NCBI GenBank assembly: GCA_002692725.1
Contig: NZLU01000046.1
Coordinates: 496,001 to 560,000 of the forward strand
Reading direction: 5' to 3'
Source of the DNA: Ponticaulis sp.
Lineage (GTDB): Bacteria; Pseudomonadota; Alphaproteobacteria; Caulobacterales; Hyphomonadaceae
Length of the DNA: 64,000 nucleotides
The translations under genes and the position numbers were made by a program. Below the pieces are notes generated by a model. That model did not search any database and was not told the DNA's origin. It saw only the letters and a list, made by a program, of their open reading frames with translations. Each line of letters starts with the position of its first letter. Position 1 is the first letter of the stretch. Shown one piece after another: positions 25,060 through 34,604 of this stretch.

Positions 25060-25860
25060 TCAGTTATCGTCAGCCCAGCTTGGTTTGCGCTTTTCAAGAA
25101 AGGCATTCACCCCCTCCTGGCCTTCCTCACTGGCCCGACGCGCCGCGATCCGGTGTGCCGTCATGTGACAGAGATCATGATCGATCTCTTTCCCCACAAC
25201 ATCATCGACCAGTTTCTTGGCGTCTGCGACCGCACCCGGCGCGTTCTGGAAGGCCAGACCCGACAAATATTCCAGCATTTCGGACATTTCGTCGGCTGTT
25301 TCCACGACATACTGAACAAGGCCCATTTTCTCGGCATAGGGCGCGTCAAACCCTTCACCCGTGACAAACAATGCCTTTGCCCAGCGCGGACCAATTGCCT
25401 CAATCACAAAAGGTGAAATCGTCGCCGGCGTCAGGCCCAAGCGAACTTCTGAGAAGCGGAAACTCGTATCCTTTCGCGCCACAGCAATATCGCACGCTGC
25501 GACCAGACCGGCGCCTCCGCCCATAGCGGCGCCATGAACGCTCGCCACGGTCATTTGCGGCAGATTGTGAAGACGGCGCAGCATCTCGGCCAGTGCATAG
25601 GCGTCTTCCTCATTTTCGCTCTGCGTGAACTCAGCGGCATTGCGCATCCAGTCGAGGTCAGCGCCTGCACAGAACACATCACCTGCGCCGCGCAGAATGA
25701 CCATGCGCAGATGATCCTGATCTTCCAGCGTTTCGAAGGCATCGGCGAGTTCGTCGATCATCAGCCGGTTGAACGCGTTGCGCTTTTCAGGTCGGTTCAA
25801 CAAAATCACAGCGACGCCACCCGGGGAGGCATCGATTTCAATTGTTTCGTATTCGCTCAT
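25060..25860 (-). CDS. Methylglutaconyl-CoA hydratase-like crotonase
   Basis: The 266-residue enoyl-CoA hydratase/isomerase family protein shows LLNRPEKRNAFN at the N-terminus, the oxyanion-hole segments FCAGADLDWMRNAAE and VHGAAMGGGAGLVAACD, and SEVRLGLTPATISPFV. DLDWMRN and the LGLTPATISP segment resemble LiuC-type 3-methylglutaconyl-CoA hydratases of leucine degradation. No other leucine-catabolism gene is adjacent, so the substrate stays provisional. The ATG at 25860 follows AAGGG. Confidence 0.82.
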   Translation of the reverse strand: MSEYETIEIDASPGGVAVILLNRPEKRNAFNRLMIDELADAFETLEDQDHLRMVILRGAGDVFCAGADLDWMRNAAEFTQSENEEDAYALAEMLRRLHNLPQMTVASVHGAAMGGGAGLVAACDIAVARKDTSFRFSEVRLGLTPATISPFVIEAIGPRWAKALFVTGEGFDAPYAEKMGLVQYVVETADEMSEMLEYLSGLAFQNAPGAVADAKKLVDDVVGKEIDHDLCHMTAHRIAARRASEEGQEGVNAFLEKRKPSWADDN

Positions 25861-26068
25861 TTTTTGAACCCTTCGAATCCCTGTCAAACGTCATTGTGCT
25901 GAGATGGATCGCTCAACGATCTATCGGCAGCTTCTTAACCAGTTTGTGGTTTAACTTTGCGTCTCATGCTTCTGTTCCAAGGGCAAGCTGCCAAAGCGTC
26001 GCTCATCGTCTTAAAGCTGAAAGAAGTTTGAGCTATGTGTTTGAGGGTACAGGACTTCGATAGTTAAT

Positions 26069-27811
26069 TTGCTCAATCTTCAACGTATTCCCTTCCTCAA
26101 AGATATTCCGGTTCGCGCTCTGAGAGCCGCTGAAAAGGATGCTGTCTGGTTTTCTGTTCCGGGCGGCGGCAGCCTGTTTGACGAAGGCTCCAGTTCTGAC
26201 GCGATCTATTTCGTGCTGAGCGGCACACTTGGCGCGTTTCGACGCGCTCCCGACGGGAAGACTGAATTCATCGGACACATTCGCCCGGGCGAGCCGGTTG
26301 GCGAAATGGCCATGCTGGCAGGCGAACCTCATACAAACTCCGTGCTCGCTGTACGCGACTCCGAAGTCATCAAACTACCCCGCAAAACCTTCATGACTCT
26401 CGTGCGCTCTTCCCCAGAAGTGATGGAGCGCCTGTCACGCATTCTGCTGGTCCGATTGCGCCAGACCCGGCGGCAAAATCAACGGGCAGAGCCCAAAGTA
26501 TTCGCCCTCACCGCCGCCTCGCCCACTATCGATTTACGCCTTCGCGCCCGGTCTATTGCCGATGCGCTTGCCCGTATGGGGTTGAGCGCCGCGATTGTCG
26601 GCGAGGAAGCCGAGCGACAGGGCGCCTCCTATTTTGACGAACTTGAAGCGGCCAATGATGTTGTGATCCTGATCTCGACCATTGGCGATAATCGCTGGTT
26701 CAAGCTGTCCATGCGGCAAGCCGACCGGATCTGGGTTCTTGCCCGTCCAGATGCGCGGCCTTCCGTTCCTCTGCTCCCTGATGAAACCTCTCCAGCCAAA
26801 ACCTTTCGCCTGATTGACGTTGTCCTGATCGAACACTCGAATGGCCGCCGCATCTCAAAGCCGAAAGAGTGGATTGAGGCGGCCGGTGCTGCGCGCTGTT
26901 TTCGCTGGACAGGCGTAGATGGCGGGGATTGCGATCGCCTCGCGCGGGTCATGGCAGGCCGCTCTATCGGGCTTGTGCTCTCAGGCGGCGGCGCACGCGC
27001 CTATGCGCATATTGGCGTCGTGAAAGCCCTGCGTGAGGCCAATATTCCCATCGATTTTATTGGCGGTGCATCCATGGGCGCAGTCGTTGCGGCATGTGTG
27101 GCCAAAGGCTGGAATGACGAAGAGATTGATCGACGCATCAGAAAAGCCTTTGTGAAGAGCAATCCTCTGGGCGACTACACCATACCGGTCATTTCTCTCG
27201 TGCGTGGCAAACGCGTGAATCGTCGGCTCGCCGAACATTTTGGTGACGACGATATCACCGATCTGACCCTGCCGTTCTTCGCCCTCTCGGCAAATCTCAC
27301 CGACGGCGTCGTGCGCATTCATGATGACGGAAAGCTGCGCCATGCCCTCCGCGCGTCTATCTCCCTGCCCGGTATTCTGCCGCCCTCCGTTCATGAGGGA
27401 GAAGTCCTCGTGGACGGCGCCGTTCTGAACAACTTCCCGGTCGATGTGATGCGACAGATGCATCGCGGCTTTGTTATTGGCTGCGATGTAGCCCGCGCAC
27501 CCGAGGGCCTGAAAGCGGACGACTTTGTCGATGCTCCGGGCTTTGTTGGTTGGGTCTTGCGCCACGGCTTTTCCAGCCCACCACCCATCGCCAGCCTTCT
27601 CATGCGGACGGCGACAGTCTCCGTCGATCCAATTGCAGGCCGGGAACTCGCCGATATTCTGATCCTGCCCGATATTCCGGATGTCGATCTCCGCGATTGG
27701 AAAGAATACGACACAGCGGTCGAGGCGGGTTATCAAAGCACCAAACACGCCCTTCAGAATGCGAGCGGCCCGATCGCGCGTCTGGTGCGTCGGAGATCAA
27801 GCGAGGCGTGA
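26069..27811 (+). CDS. Patatin-like phospholipase with cyclic-nucleotide-binding domain
   Basis: The 580-residue product fuses an N-terminal cNMP-binding domain (residues about 10-125, with GEPVGEMAMLAGEPHTNSV as the phosphate-binding cassette) to a C-terminal patatin domain. The patatin part has SGGGARAYAHIGVVKAL (oxyanion loop), GGASMG (nucleophile Ser) and VDGAVLNNFPVD (catalytic Asp). The layout is that of bacterial NTE/RssA-like lysophospholipases, and ligand control is plausible. The only in-frame start is TTG at 26069. Its last 15 bases overlap the convergent csaA-type gene. Confidence 0.9.
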   Translation: MLNLQRIPFLKDIPVRALRAAEKDAVWFSVPGGGSLFDEGSSSDAIYFVLSGTLGAFRRAPDGKTEFIGHIRPGEPVGEMAMLAGEPHTNSVLAVRDSEVIKLPRKTFMTLVRSSPEVMERLSRILLVRLRQTRRQNQRAEPKVFALTAASPTIDLRLRARSIADALARMGLSAAIVGEEAERQGASYFDELEAANDVVILISTIGDNRWFKLSMRQADRIWVLARPDARPSVPLLPDETSPAKTFRLIDVVLIEHSNGRRISKPKEWIEAAGAARCFRWTGVDGGDCDRLARVMAGRSIGLVLSGGGARAYAHIGVVKALREANIPIDFIGGASMGAVVAACVAKGWNDEEIDRRIRKAFVKSNPLGDYTIPVISLVRGKRVNRRLAEHFGDDDITDLTLPFFALSANLTDGVVRIHDDGKLRHALRASISLPGILPPSVHEGEVLVDGAVLNNFPVDVMRQMHRGFVIGCDVARAPEGLKADDFVDAPGFVGWVLRHGFSSPPPIASLLMRTATVSVDPIAGRELADILILPDIPDVDLRDWKEYDTAVEAGYQSTKHALQNASGPIARLVRRRSSEA

Positions 27812-28168
27812 CCCGTTCGGGACGTTCTGATCAGGTGAAAACAGCACAATCGCGCCCGCTTGATCCGCAAAGCCAAGCGTCAGGCATTCCGACATAAATG
27901 GTCCGATCTGGCGCGGCGGGAAGTTCACGACGGCTGCGACCTGCTTTCCGACCAGCTCTTCTGGCGAGTAATGCACCGTGATCTGAGCCGACGACTTCTT
28001 CTCACCAATTGTGAGGCCAAAGTCGATCCATAGCTTGAAGGCAGGCTTACGCGCCTCTGGAAACGGCTCAACGCGGGTGATGGTGCCCACGCGGATGTCG
28101 ACCTTCAGAAAGTCATCGAACGCGATTTCATCACAAGCCGGTGCCGCCGGGCTGAAATCCATATGCAT
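27797..28168 (-). CDS. CsaA-type tRNA-binding domain protein
   Basis: The 123-residue product is a stand-alone EMAP/tRNA-binding OB fold: DFLKVDIRVGTITRVEPFPE, then KSSAQITVHY and VAAVVNFPPRQIGPFMSECL. This is the size and sequence pattern of CsaA, described in Bacillus as an export-related chaperone. I chose the ATG at 28168 because AAGGAG lies six bases upstream. Its 3' end overlaps the patatin gene by 15 bases in opposite orientation. Confidence 0.88.
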   Translation of the reverse strand: MHMDFSPAAPACDEIAFDDFLKVDIRVGTITRVEPFPEARKPAFKLWIDFGLTIGEKKSSAQITVHYSPEELVGKQVAAVVNFPPRQIGPFMSECLTLGFADQAGAIVLFSPDQNVPNGSRLA

Positions 28169-28381
28169 GTTCATCTCCTTCAGGCACCGCAATAAGACCA
28201 GTTGCTCAGCGGGCCAACTCAAGCCAGCCAATAGATTTTCGATGGATGGATATCCGTTAGCCGTAACAAACATCACAAAAATGGTGTTGAATGTGACACA
28301 GAGCAGTGAAGGCAAGTGTTTTGCGGCTTTTGACCGGTGCGCCTAACTGATCCGGGATGGAAACAAACTACAGGACGCCAC

Positions 28382-28867
28382 ATGAAACGCATTCTTGGCC
28401 TGGCACCACATGCCATCGCAATATTCGCCGCAGCGATTTTTCTCGACAGTCTGCGGTATAAATTTACCAACGCGCCTGAGACGCAGGAAATCTTCGGTCG
28501 CCTTGATGGCTGGGCTGCCAGCTTGGGTGCAGAAGGCCTGTTCGCGCAGACGGGGCTGTTCAGTCAGTATGTGATCGGCACAGCCGAATTGTTCGCCTCA
28601 GCCCTCTATCTGATCGGCATCATTCCGGTTTTCCGCCGTTTTCAAGCGGTTGCAGCCCTCATCGCGACGGCTGTGATGTCGGGCGCCATCAGCTTTCACC
28701 TGTTCACCCCTCTTGGTGTGGATCCGAACAATGATGGCGGCGGATTATTCATGGCCGCCTGCGTCGTCTGGGCGACGTCCATCATCATGCTGATCATTCG
28801 TCGGAAGGAACTCGCAGCCATTGGCGGCGGCCTCTTCCAGACCTTTCTCGGCAAAACCAGCAGCTGA
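28382..28867 (+). CDS. DoxX-like four-helix membrane protein
   Basis: The 161-residue product has four hydrophobic segments (about residues 8-25, 60-85, 90-110, 125-142) and the loop ATAVMSGAISFHLFTPLGVD typical of DoxX/DUF417-like membrane proteins. ATG at 28382 follows AGGACG. Function is unknown. It precedes a second small membrane protein by 86 bases. Confidence 0.65.
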   Translation: MKRILGLAPHAIAIFAAAIFLDSLRYKFTNAPETQEIFGRLDGWAASLGAEGLFAQTGLFSQYVIGTAELFASALYLIGIIPVFRRFQAVAALIATAVMSGAISFHLFTPLGVDPNNDGGGLFMAACVVWATSIIMLIIRRKELAAIGGGLFQTFLGKTSS

Positions 28868-28953
28868 TATTCTGCAGCTTCGTCATCGCCAGGTCATCAA
28901 ACCTCGGCTAGTCTCCGACTTCACATAATCTGTTGGTGGAGATGGAGGAACAG

Positions 28954-29331
28954 ATGGAAGCTCTACAGGAACTTTTTGGCGGCGAGATTGATCTGGCCGC
29001 TCTTGCATCTGGCGCAGGCCTGTTTGGCGGAGGTGCCAGCACCATGCTCGTCGCAGCCTTCAGCGGCGCCGTGAAACGGTTCATCATTCGCACGCTCACA
29101 ACCGCGGCCCTGACGGGCGTCGGTTTTCTCTTCCTCCTCAATGCCCTTGGCTTTGAAATTGTCCCGCCGGAAGATCTTCAGGAACAATTCCCATTTGGTC
29201 AGAACGCACTGCCTCCGGGCAGTTCGGGTTTTGATGGCGGGAGTGTCCAGGAAAAGGCGAACCGGTCAGCAACACCGGATGAGACCAAAAAAGTCTATGT
29301 GATGAAATCGCCCTTCCGTAAGGATGGTTGA
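28954..29331 (+). CDS. Uncharacterised small membrane protein
   Basis: The 125-residue product has a glycine-rich hydrophobic stretch (about residues 15-40) and a second hydrophobic helix (about 44-65, TLTTAALTGVGFLFLLNALG). A polar, proline-rich tail follows. GGAGGA lies four bases before the ATG at 28954; earlier in-frame starts at 28933 and 28942 are possible. I do not recognise the family. Confidence 0.6.
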   Translation: MEALQELFGGEIDLAALASGAGLFGGGASTMLVAAFSGAVKRFIIRTLTTAALTGVGFLFLLNALGFEIVPPEDLQEQFPFGQNALPPGSSGFDGGSVQEKANRSATPDETKKVYVMKSPFRKDG

Positions 29332-29361
29332 GGCATAAAAATATCTGGGAGAGAACACCGT

Positions 29362-29805
29362 ATGAAACACCTTATCATCAGCCTGTCTGCTTTCGCCGGC
29401 CTGACAATGACGGCCAGCGCCCAATCCTTCGAAAGCGCGCGTGAGTTCATGCAGGGCTACACAGACACCTGGAATGAGCACGACACGGCCTCGCTTGCCG
29501 AAAATTACTGGGCCATGCGCCCGACGGTCGAAGAAGAAAAAGCAGGTCTCGATGCGACCTTCGCCCGATTGAAAGAGCAAGGCTATGAGAAGTCGACCAT
29601 CCACCAGATCGAGATCTGTTTTACCGGCCCAACAACAGCCTGGTCTGGCCTGAAATTCACGCGTAACAAGACGGACGGTACGCCCTTGGGGCCTGACCCG
29701 CAGGCTACCAATTACTCTCTGGAATGGCAGCCGGATATCGCCGAATGGCGGGTCAAAGGGATTACAGGTCAACCGGGAGAAGATCCGCTTGTTTGCCCGG
29801 AATAA
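29362..29805 (+). CDS. Exported SnoaL/DUF4440-like protein
   Basis: The 147-residue product has a signal peptide (MKHLIISLSAFAGLTMTASA). Its mature chain begins with a helix, REFMQGYTDTWNEHDTASLAENYW, as in NTF2-like SnoaL/DUF4440 domains. Two cysteines (one at the very end, VCPE) may form a disulphide. The assignment rests on that helix and the length only. It follows the small membrane protein by 30 bases. Confidence 0.5.
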   Translation: MKHLIISLSAFAGLTMTASAQSFESAREFMQGYTDTWNEHDTASLAENYWAMRPTVEEEKAGLDATFARLKEQGYEKSTIHQIEICFTGPTTAWSGLKFTRNKTDGTPLGPDPQATNYSLEWQPDIAEWRVKGITGQPGEDPLVCPE

Positions 29806-29889
29806 ACTCGGAGTTTTCTGAGGAGACTTTAATCTGGATCATTGACCGACATTCAATTTGTTCTATTTTTGTTCCCCACGGAGAGCGAA

Positions 29890-31140
29890 ATGGTCAAGTC
29901 GGTCAAAGAAAAGCTTCAGATCCTGGCGGATGCCGCAAAATATGATGCGTCCTGCGCTTCATCTGGCACGTCAAAGCGAAACTCACTCGGCGGAAAAGGC
30001 GTCGGCTCCAGCGAAGGTATGGGTATTTGTCATGCCTACGCACCCGATGGGCGGTGTATTTCTCTGCTCAAGATTCTGCTGACCAATTTCTGCATTTTTG
30101 ACTGCCGCTATTGTGTGAACCGGTCATCCTCCAATGTTGAACGTGCCCGCTTCACGGTTGATGAAGTGGTGCAGCTCACGCTCGATTTTTATAAGCGCAA
30201 TTACATTGAGGGCCTCTTCCTCTCTTCCGGTATCATCCGGTCAGCCAATTATACGATGGAGCAATTGGTCGAAGTCGCGCGTAAACTGCGCGAGGAGCAC
30301 GACTTCCGGGGCTATATCCACCTCAAGACCATTCCGGAAGCCGATGCAGGACTGATTGAAACTGCAGGCCGTCACGCTGATCGGTTATCGGTAAATATCG
30401 AGCTACCGAGCGAGACCACCCTCTCCCAACTCGCGCCTGAAAAGTCAGGAACCACCATCCGGAAAACAATGGCAGATGTTCGCTACCGGATTGATGACCG
30501 TAAGGATGCGGCACGCTCTCGCCTGATCCGAAAGGCCAAGCCTCCGAAATTTGCACCGGCCGGACAGTCCACCCAGATGATTGTCGGGGCAGACGACACC
30601 AATGATGCCGCTATTTTGTCGACCTCCACCACGCTCTATGCCGGTTATCAGCTCAAACGCGTCTATTACTCGGCCTTCAGTCCCATTCCCGACGCTTCCC
30701 GGGATTTACCGCTCATCCGCCCGCCGCTGATCCGCGAACACCGGCTCTACCAGGCCGACTGGATGCTGCGGTTCTATGGCTACTCACAGGACGACATCAC
30801 CTCCTCCATGGAAGATGGGATGCTCGATCTCACCGTGGACCCGAAATTGTCATGGGCGCTCAAATGGCGTGACAACTTCCCCGTCGACATCAACCGCGCA
30901 CCCAAAGAGACCTTGCTGCGCGTGCCGGGCCTGGGGCCGAAGACCGTTAGTCGCATCCTGTCCGCGCGAAGGTATACGCGTCTTGGCTTGCAGGACCTCC
31001 AACGTCTGAGAGTGAGCCTCGACAAAGTCAGGCCCTTCATCCTCACCTGCGACTGGTCGCCCGGAAAACTGACAGACCTTCACGATCTGAAATCCCGGTT
31101 TGCCCCGAAAGCCAAACAACTCGATCTGTTCGCCGCATGA
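29890..31140 (+). CDS. Radical SAM protein of the DNA-repair-linked family
   Basis: The 416-residue radical SAM protein has the CIFDCRYC cluster motif (Cys68, Cys72, Cys75), which binds 4Fe-4S and S-adenosylmethionine. Its C-terminal part has a helix-hairpin-helix DNA-binding motif, RVPGLGPKTVSRILSARR. This combination matches the family usually named putative DNA modification/repair radical SAM protein, which is linked to a DUF4130-UdgX partner. Here the partner overlaps it by four bases (ATGA). I chose the ATG at 29890 with GGAGAG upstream; a TTG at 29842 extends the frame. The reaction is unknown. Confidence 0.9.
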   Translation: MVKSVKEKLQILADAAKYDASCASSGTSKRNSLGGKGVGSSEGMGICHAYAPDGRCISLLKILLTNFCIFDCRYCVNRSSSNVERARFTVDEVVQLTLDFYKRNYIEGLFLSSGIIRSANYTMEQLVEVARKLREEHDFRGYIHLKTIPEADAGLIETAGRHADRLSVNIELPSETTLSQLAPEKSGTTIRKTMADVRYRIDDRKDAARSRLIRKAKPPKFAPAGQSTQMIVGADDTNDAAILSTSTTLYAGYQLKRVYYSAFSPIPDASRDLPLIRPPLIREHRLYQADWMLRFYGYSQDDITSSMEDGMLDLTVDPKLSWALKWRDNFPVDINRAPKETLLRVPGLGPKTVSRILSARRYTRLGLQDLQRLRVSLDKVRPFILTCDWSPGKLTDLHDLKSRFAPKAKQLDLFAA

Positions 31141-32606
31141 TCATTGAACTTGAATCTGAAACAGATTTCAGAGGCTGGCGGATTGCCGCTCGCGAGGCCT
31201 GTCGCCGGGATATCTCGCCTGATGACATGATTTGGCAAACGCCGGACACTGTGCAGGACCTGTTTGCCGCCGGATCAGGAACCGGCACGCTCAAACAAAA
31301 CCGCGAGGATGATCGAAAGATTGTTGTTCCTCGTCAGTTCCTGACCAAGGCCGAACGCGTGATCTGTCTGAGTGACCCTCAGAGGTTTTCCCGGCTCTAT
31401 CGACTTTTATGGCGCTACCAAACTCATCGCACGCTGTTCGAAACGATCACCGATCCGGATGTGTGCTGGTTGAATGAGGGTGAGAAAGCCATCCGGCGCG
31501 ACATTCACAAAATGCATGCGTTCGTCCGGTTTCGTATGGCTGGCACGCGCTCGGATGGGCGAGAACAATTCGCCGCCTGGTTCGAACCGACCTACCGGAT
31601 TGAGATGCTGGCTGCGCCTTTCTTTCAGAAACGGTTCGCCAATATGGACTGGGTTATTGTGACCCCCAACGCCACGATCAGCTGGAACGGCGCGACTCTG
31701 CAGACGTCCGCCGGTGGTCGCCGGGAGGACGTTCCAAGTGATGACGAGCAGGAAGATCACTGGCGCACCTATTTCGCGGCCATTTTCAATCCTGCGCGAC
31801 TGAAGCTCGGCGCAATGCGGTCGGAAATGCCAAAGAAATATTGGCAAAACATGCCTGAAACACGCCTCATCCCCGAACTGGTCCGGCGGTCTCAGGCGCA
31901 GGCCAATGCCATGGTTGAGCATGGCCCCACACTGCCTTCAAAAACTGCAAGAGCGCTCTCCGCTCGGACTACTGACGTTGCGCAACCCGCCGTGCAAATC
32001 AGCTCACTCAATGATCTCAAAGCGGCCTGTTCAAGCTGTACAGATTGCGACCTTTCCGCCTGCGCCTCCCAGAGCGTTTTCGGTGAAGGTCCAGACACGG
32101 CACGCCTGATGATTGTGGGCGAGCAGCCAGGAGATCGGGAAGATATCGCTGGTCGACCGTTTGTCGGTCCGGCTGGCGACTTGCTCAATGCCTGCCTGTC
32201 AGAGGCCGGACTGGATCGGAAAGATATCTACGTCACGAACGCGGTGAAGCATTTCCGTTTCACCCCGCGGGGCAAACGTCGATTGCATAAATCTCCGTCT
32301 GTCGGCCATATTGATGCGTGTCGCTGGTGGCTGGTTCAGGAGCGCCGTTTTGTTCAGCCGGAGATCATTGTCACACTCGGAGCAACGGCTCTGCGCAGTG
32401 TGCTGGAAAAACCCGTTGAACTTCAGACCTATCGCAATCAGCTGATTGAGCTCGAGGATGGGACGCAGCTTATTGCCAGCGTCCATCCGGCATATCTGTT
32501 GAGGCTCGCGCAGTTTGAGGGTGCCCATCAGGAAAAAGCACAATTTATCCGCGATCTTGTCACGGCAAAAACTTTACTCGAGAGCGATCATGCCGCGATG
32601 TCGTGA
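31137..32606 (+). CDS. DUF4130-UdgX fusion (covalent uracil-DNA binding protein)
   Basis: The 489-residue product joins an N-terminal DUF4130 domain (about residues 80-255) to a C-terminal uracil-DNA glycosylase-fold domain of the UdgX type (about 295-485). The latter shows IVGEQPGDREDIAGRPFVG, the R-loop KRRLHKSP with the histidine that in UdgX becomes covalently linked to DNA at the abasic sugar, and the HPAYLLR motif. Cysteines in CSSCTDCDLS and further on fit the UdgX 4Fe-4S site. It overlaps the radical SAM gene by four bases, so both act in one pathway, probably DNA lesion repair; the lesion is not known. Confidence 0.9.
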   Translation: MIIELESETDFRGWRIAAREACRRDISPDDMIWQTPDTVQDLFAAGSGTGTLKQNREDDRKIVVPRQFLTKAERVICLSDPQRFSRLYRLLWRYQTHRTLFETITDPDVCWLNEGEKAIRRDIHKMHAFVRFRMAGTRSDGREQFAAWFEPTYRIEMLAAPFFQKRFANMDWVIVTPNATISWNGATLQTSAGGRREDVPSDDEQEDHWRTYFAAIFNPARLKLGAMRSEMPKKYWQNMPETRLIPELVRRSQAQANAMVEHGPTLPSKTARALSARTTDVAQPAVQISSLNDLKAACSSCTDCDLSACASQSVFGEGPDTARLMIVGEQPGDREDIAGRPFVGPAGDLLNACLSEAGLDRKDIYVTNAVKHFRFTPRGKRRLHKSPSVGHIDACRWWLVQERRFVQPEIIVTLGATALRSVLEKPVELQTYRNQLIELEDGTQLIASVHPAYLLRLAQFEGAHQEKAQFIRDLVTAKTLLESDHAAMS

Positions 32607-32899
32607 TCCACATCATATCGGATTTCTGCGTCACGGCGGAACCGTTCATACATGCGCATAACGGCTTCACTGCGATAAGTGTATCCAAGTGAATTCAGAT
32701 CTTTGTAGACTTTATCGATCGCATAATCGGCACCAGAAACGGCCAGCGAATGGACGATTCGCTTATACGCCTCGCCTTCAGTTCGGTCGCCGAAATGCGC
32801 CAGTGCCCAATCTGCCAGATGTCGGCACGCCGAACTGCAAATCTGGTTCTCACGAAGAAAGCGATCTTCAAACGAATTTCTGTCGTAACTCTCACTCAT
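32588..32899 (-). CDS. Uncharacterised small protein
   Basis: I do not recognise this 103-residue, mostly helical, charged protein (MSESYDRNSFEDRFLREN at the start; CSSACRHLADWALAHFG near residue 30). No signal peptide or membrane helix is visible. GGGAG lies six bases before the ATG at 32899. Its 3' end overlaps the UdgX gene by 19 bases in opposite orientation. Confidence 0.6.
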   Translation of the reverse strand: MSESYDRNSFEDRFLRENQICSSACRHLADWALAHFGDRTEGEAYKRIVHSLAVSGADYAIDKVYKDLNSLGYTYRSEAVMRMYERFRRDAEIRYDVDHDIAA

Positions 32900-33000
32900 G
32901 TCCATCTCCCGAAAGGTGATTTTCCCTCACCTCTCCGGAGATCATGACAGCGTGTGCTTAGAATGCGGTGGAACAGAACCTTCGAAATTCGATGGTTATG

Positions 33001-33324
33001 TTAACCTTCGGCGCTGATCTGTTCGACCGCGATTGGCATCAGTGCAGCAAGTTGCTTGGCAATGTCTTCGCGCGACTTGGCGACGCCTTTGGCATCGAAG
33101 TCTGCAACCACTTTACGGATCACATCGTCATCGCCTGGCTCTTCCAGATCAGACATGACCACAGTCTTGGCATAAGCTTCAGCCTCGTCACCGGCCAGAC
33201 CGAGCAGATCTGCCGCCCACATGCCAAGCAGTTTATTGCGGCGCATGGTGGCGCGGAACAGCGATTGCTGGTCCAGAGAGAATTTGGCCTCCTGGCCACG
33301 TTCGCGATCGTCAAAAGAGGTCAT
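33001..33324 (-). CDS. F1-ATPase inhibitor zeta subunit (DUF1476)
   Basis: The 107-residue product begins TSFDDRERGQEAKFSLDQQ and continues RRNKLLGMWAADLLGLAG, the signature of the DUF1476 family. In Paracoccus this family was shown to be the zeta subunit, which blocks ATP hydrolysis by F1Fo-ATP synthase. Most members start at this ATG (33324), though an ATG four codons upstream (33336) is also possible. It is divergent from purC, a common alphaproteobacterial arrangement. Confidence 0.9.
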   Translation of the reverse strand: MTSFDDRERGQEAKFSLDQQSLFRATMRRNKLLGMWAADLLGLAGDEAEAYAKTVVMSDLEEPGDDDVIRKVVADFDAKGVAKSREDIAKQLAALMPIAVEQISAEG

Positions 33325-33517
33325 AACAGTCTTCATCCCTGGTCAAATCAAAGTCAGCGCGGTTCTAGAGGAAGATTTCCGTGGAGGAAATACTCTTCAT
33401 AGGACTTCCTGCTATGTTGGTGAAAACTCAGATATGGCAAGATGCGTCGAAACCGTGTAGCAGTCGCCAGCTTAAGCTAACACAACCGCAAACCGCGCCG
33501 AAACCGGAGAACGGATC

Positions 33518-34297
33518 ATGTCGCGTCGTCGAAAGATTTATGAAGGCAAAGCCAAAATCCTTTATGAGGGGCCAGAGCCAGGAACAATCATCCAATATTT
33601 CAAGGATGACGCGACCGCTTTTAATGCAGAGAAGCATGCCGTTCTCGATGGCAAAGGCGTTCTGAACAACCGTTTGTCGGAGTTCTTCATGACCCGACTG
33701 GCCGGCATTGGCGTGCCGACTCACTTCCTCAAGCGCATCAATATGCGCGAGCAATTGGTGAAGAAGGTCGATATCATTCCGCTTGAAGTGGTTGTGCGCA
33801 ATGTGGCAGCCGGATCGATTTCAAAACGCCTCGGCATTCCTGAAGGAGAATCCCTGCCCCGTTCGCTCGTCGAATTCTACTATAAGAAAGACGAGCTTGG
33901 TGACCCGATGGTTTCTGAAGAGCATATCGCCGCCTTCAACTGGGCTTCGCCTCAGGAAATGGACGATATGGTCTCTACCGCTCTGCGCGTGAATGATTTT
34001 CTTGCTGGTCTCTTCTCTGCTGTGGGCATTCGCCTTGTAGATATGAAGCTCGAATTTGGCCGTCTTTATGAGGGCGATACCGTGCGTACTGTGCTGGCTG
34101 ACGAGATCAGCCCGGATTCCTGCCGCCTCTGGGACCTTGAGACGAATGAAAAGCTCGACAAGGACCGTTTCCGTCGCGATATGGGAGGCGTCACCGAGGC
34201 CTATGCTGAAGTTGCGACCCGTCTCGGGATCATCAAGCAGACATCGGATCTGGCCACGGTTGTAGACATTAATGGCGAACGCAGCGGAGCGAAATAA
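33518..34297 (+). CDS. purC: SAICAR synthetase
   Basis: The 259-residue enzyme makes SAICAR from CAIR and aspartate with ATP in purine synthesis. Motifs include [37 protein letters not shown] and [13 protein letters not shown] terminal codon and a three-base gap separate it from purS. The ATG follows GGAGAACGG. Confidence 0.96.
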   Translation: MSRRRKIYEGKAKILYEGPEPGTIIQYFKDDATAFNAEKHAVLDGKGVLNNRLSEFFMTRLAGIGVPTHFLKRINMREQLVKKVDIIPLEVVVRNVAAGSISKRLGIPEGESLPRSLVEFYYKKDELGDPMVSEEHIAAFNWASPQEMDDMVSTALRVNDFLAGLFSAVGIRLVDMKLEFGRLYEGDTVRTVLADEISPDSCRLWDLETNEKLDKDRFRRDMGGVTEAYAEVATRLGIIKQTSDLATVVDINGERSGAK

Positions 34298-34300
34298 ACC

Positions 34301-34549
34301 ATGAAAGCAATCGTTTATGTCGAGCTGAAAGACGGCGTTCTTGATCCGCAAGGCAAGGCCGTTTCTGAAACTTTGGGCCGCCTTGGGTTTGGCGAAGTCC
34401 AGGGTGCACGGATTGGCAAGCGGATCGAGCTTGATCTCGCTGACGGCCTGGACAGTGACGCAGCCGAAGCGCGCGTGAAAGACATGTGCGAAAAGCTGCT
34501 CGCAAACACCGTGATCGAAAGCTATAAAGTGGAAATGGTGATGGCCTGA
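34301..34549 (+). CDS. purS: FGAM synthase subunit PurS
   Basis: The 82-residue product matches PurS: MKAIVYVELKDGVLDPQGKA, then VQGARIGKRIELDL and MCEKLLANTVIESYKVEMV. PurS links PurL and the glutaminase PurQ in the small-subunit FGAM synthase. It follows purC by three bases. Unlike in most relatives, purQ is not the next gene; a lipoprotein gene intervenes. Confidence 0.95.
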   Translation: MKAIVYVELKDGVLDPQGKAVSETLGRLGFGEVQGARIGKRIELDLADGLDSDAAEARVKDMCEKLLANTVIESYKVEMVMA

Positions 34550-34604
34550 TAGCAGCCGTCGCCTAACCTGAACGGGCTTCACAATTCGGACTTTCTGGCC
34601 AGAC

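Noticed and set aside
25953..25978. Minus-strand GGAAC-N17-AGTT upstream of the methylglutaconyl-CoA hydratase gene.
   Set aside because: The first -10 base deviates and no second feature supports it; a weak candidate only.
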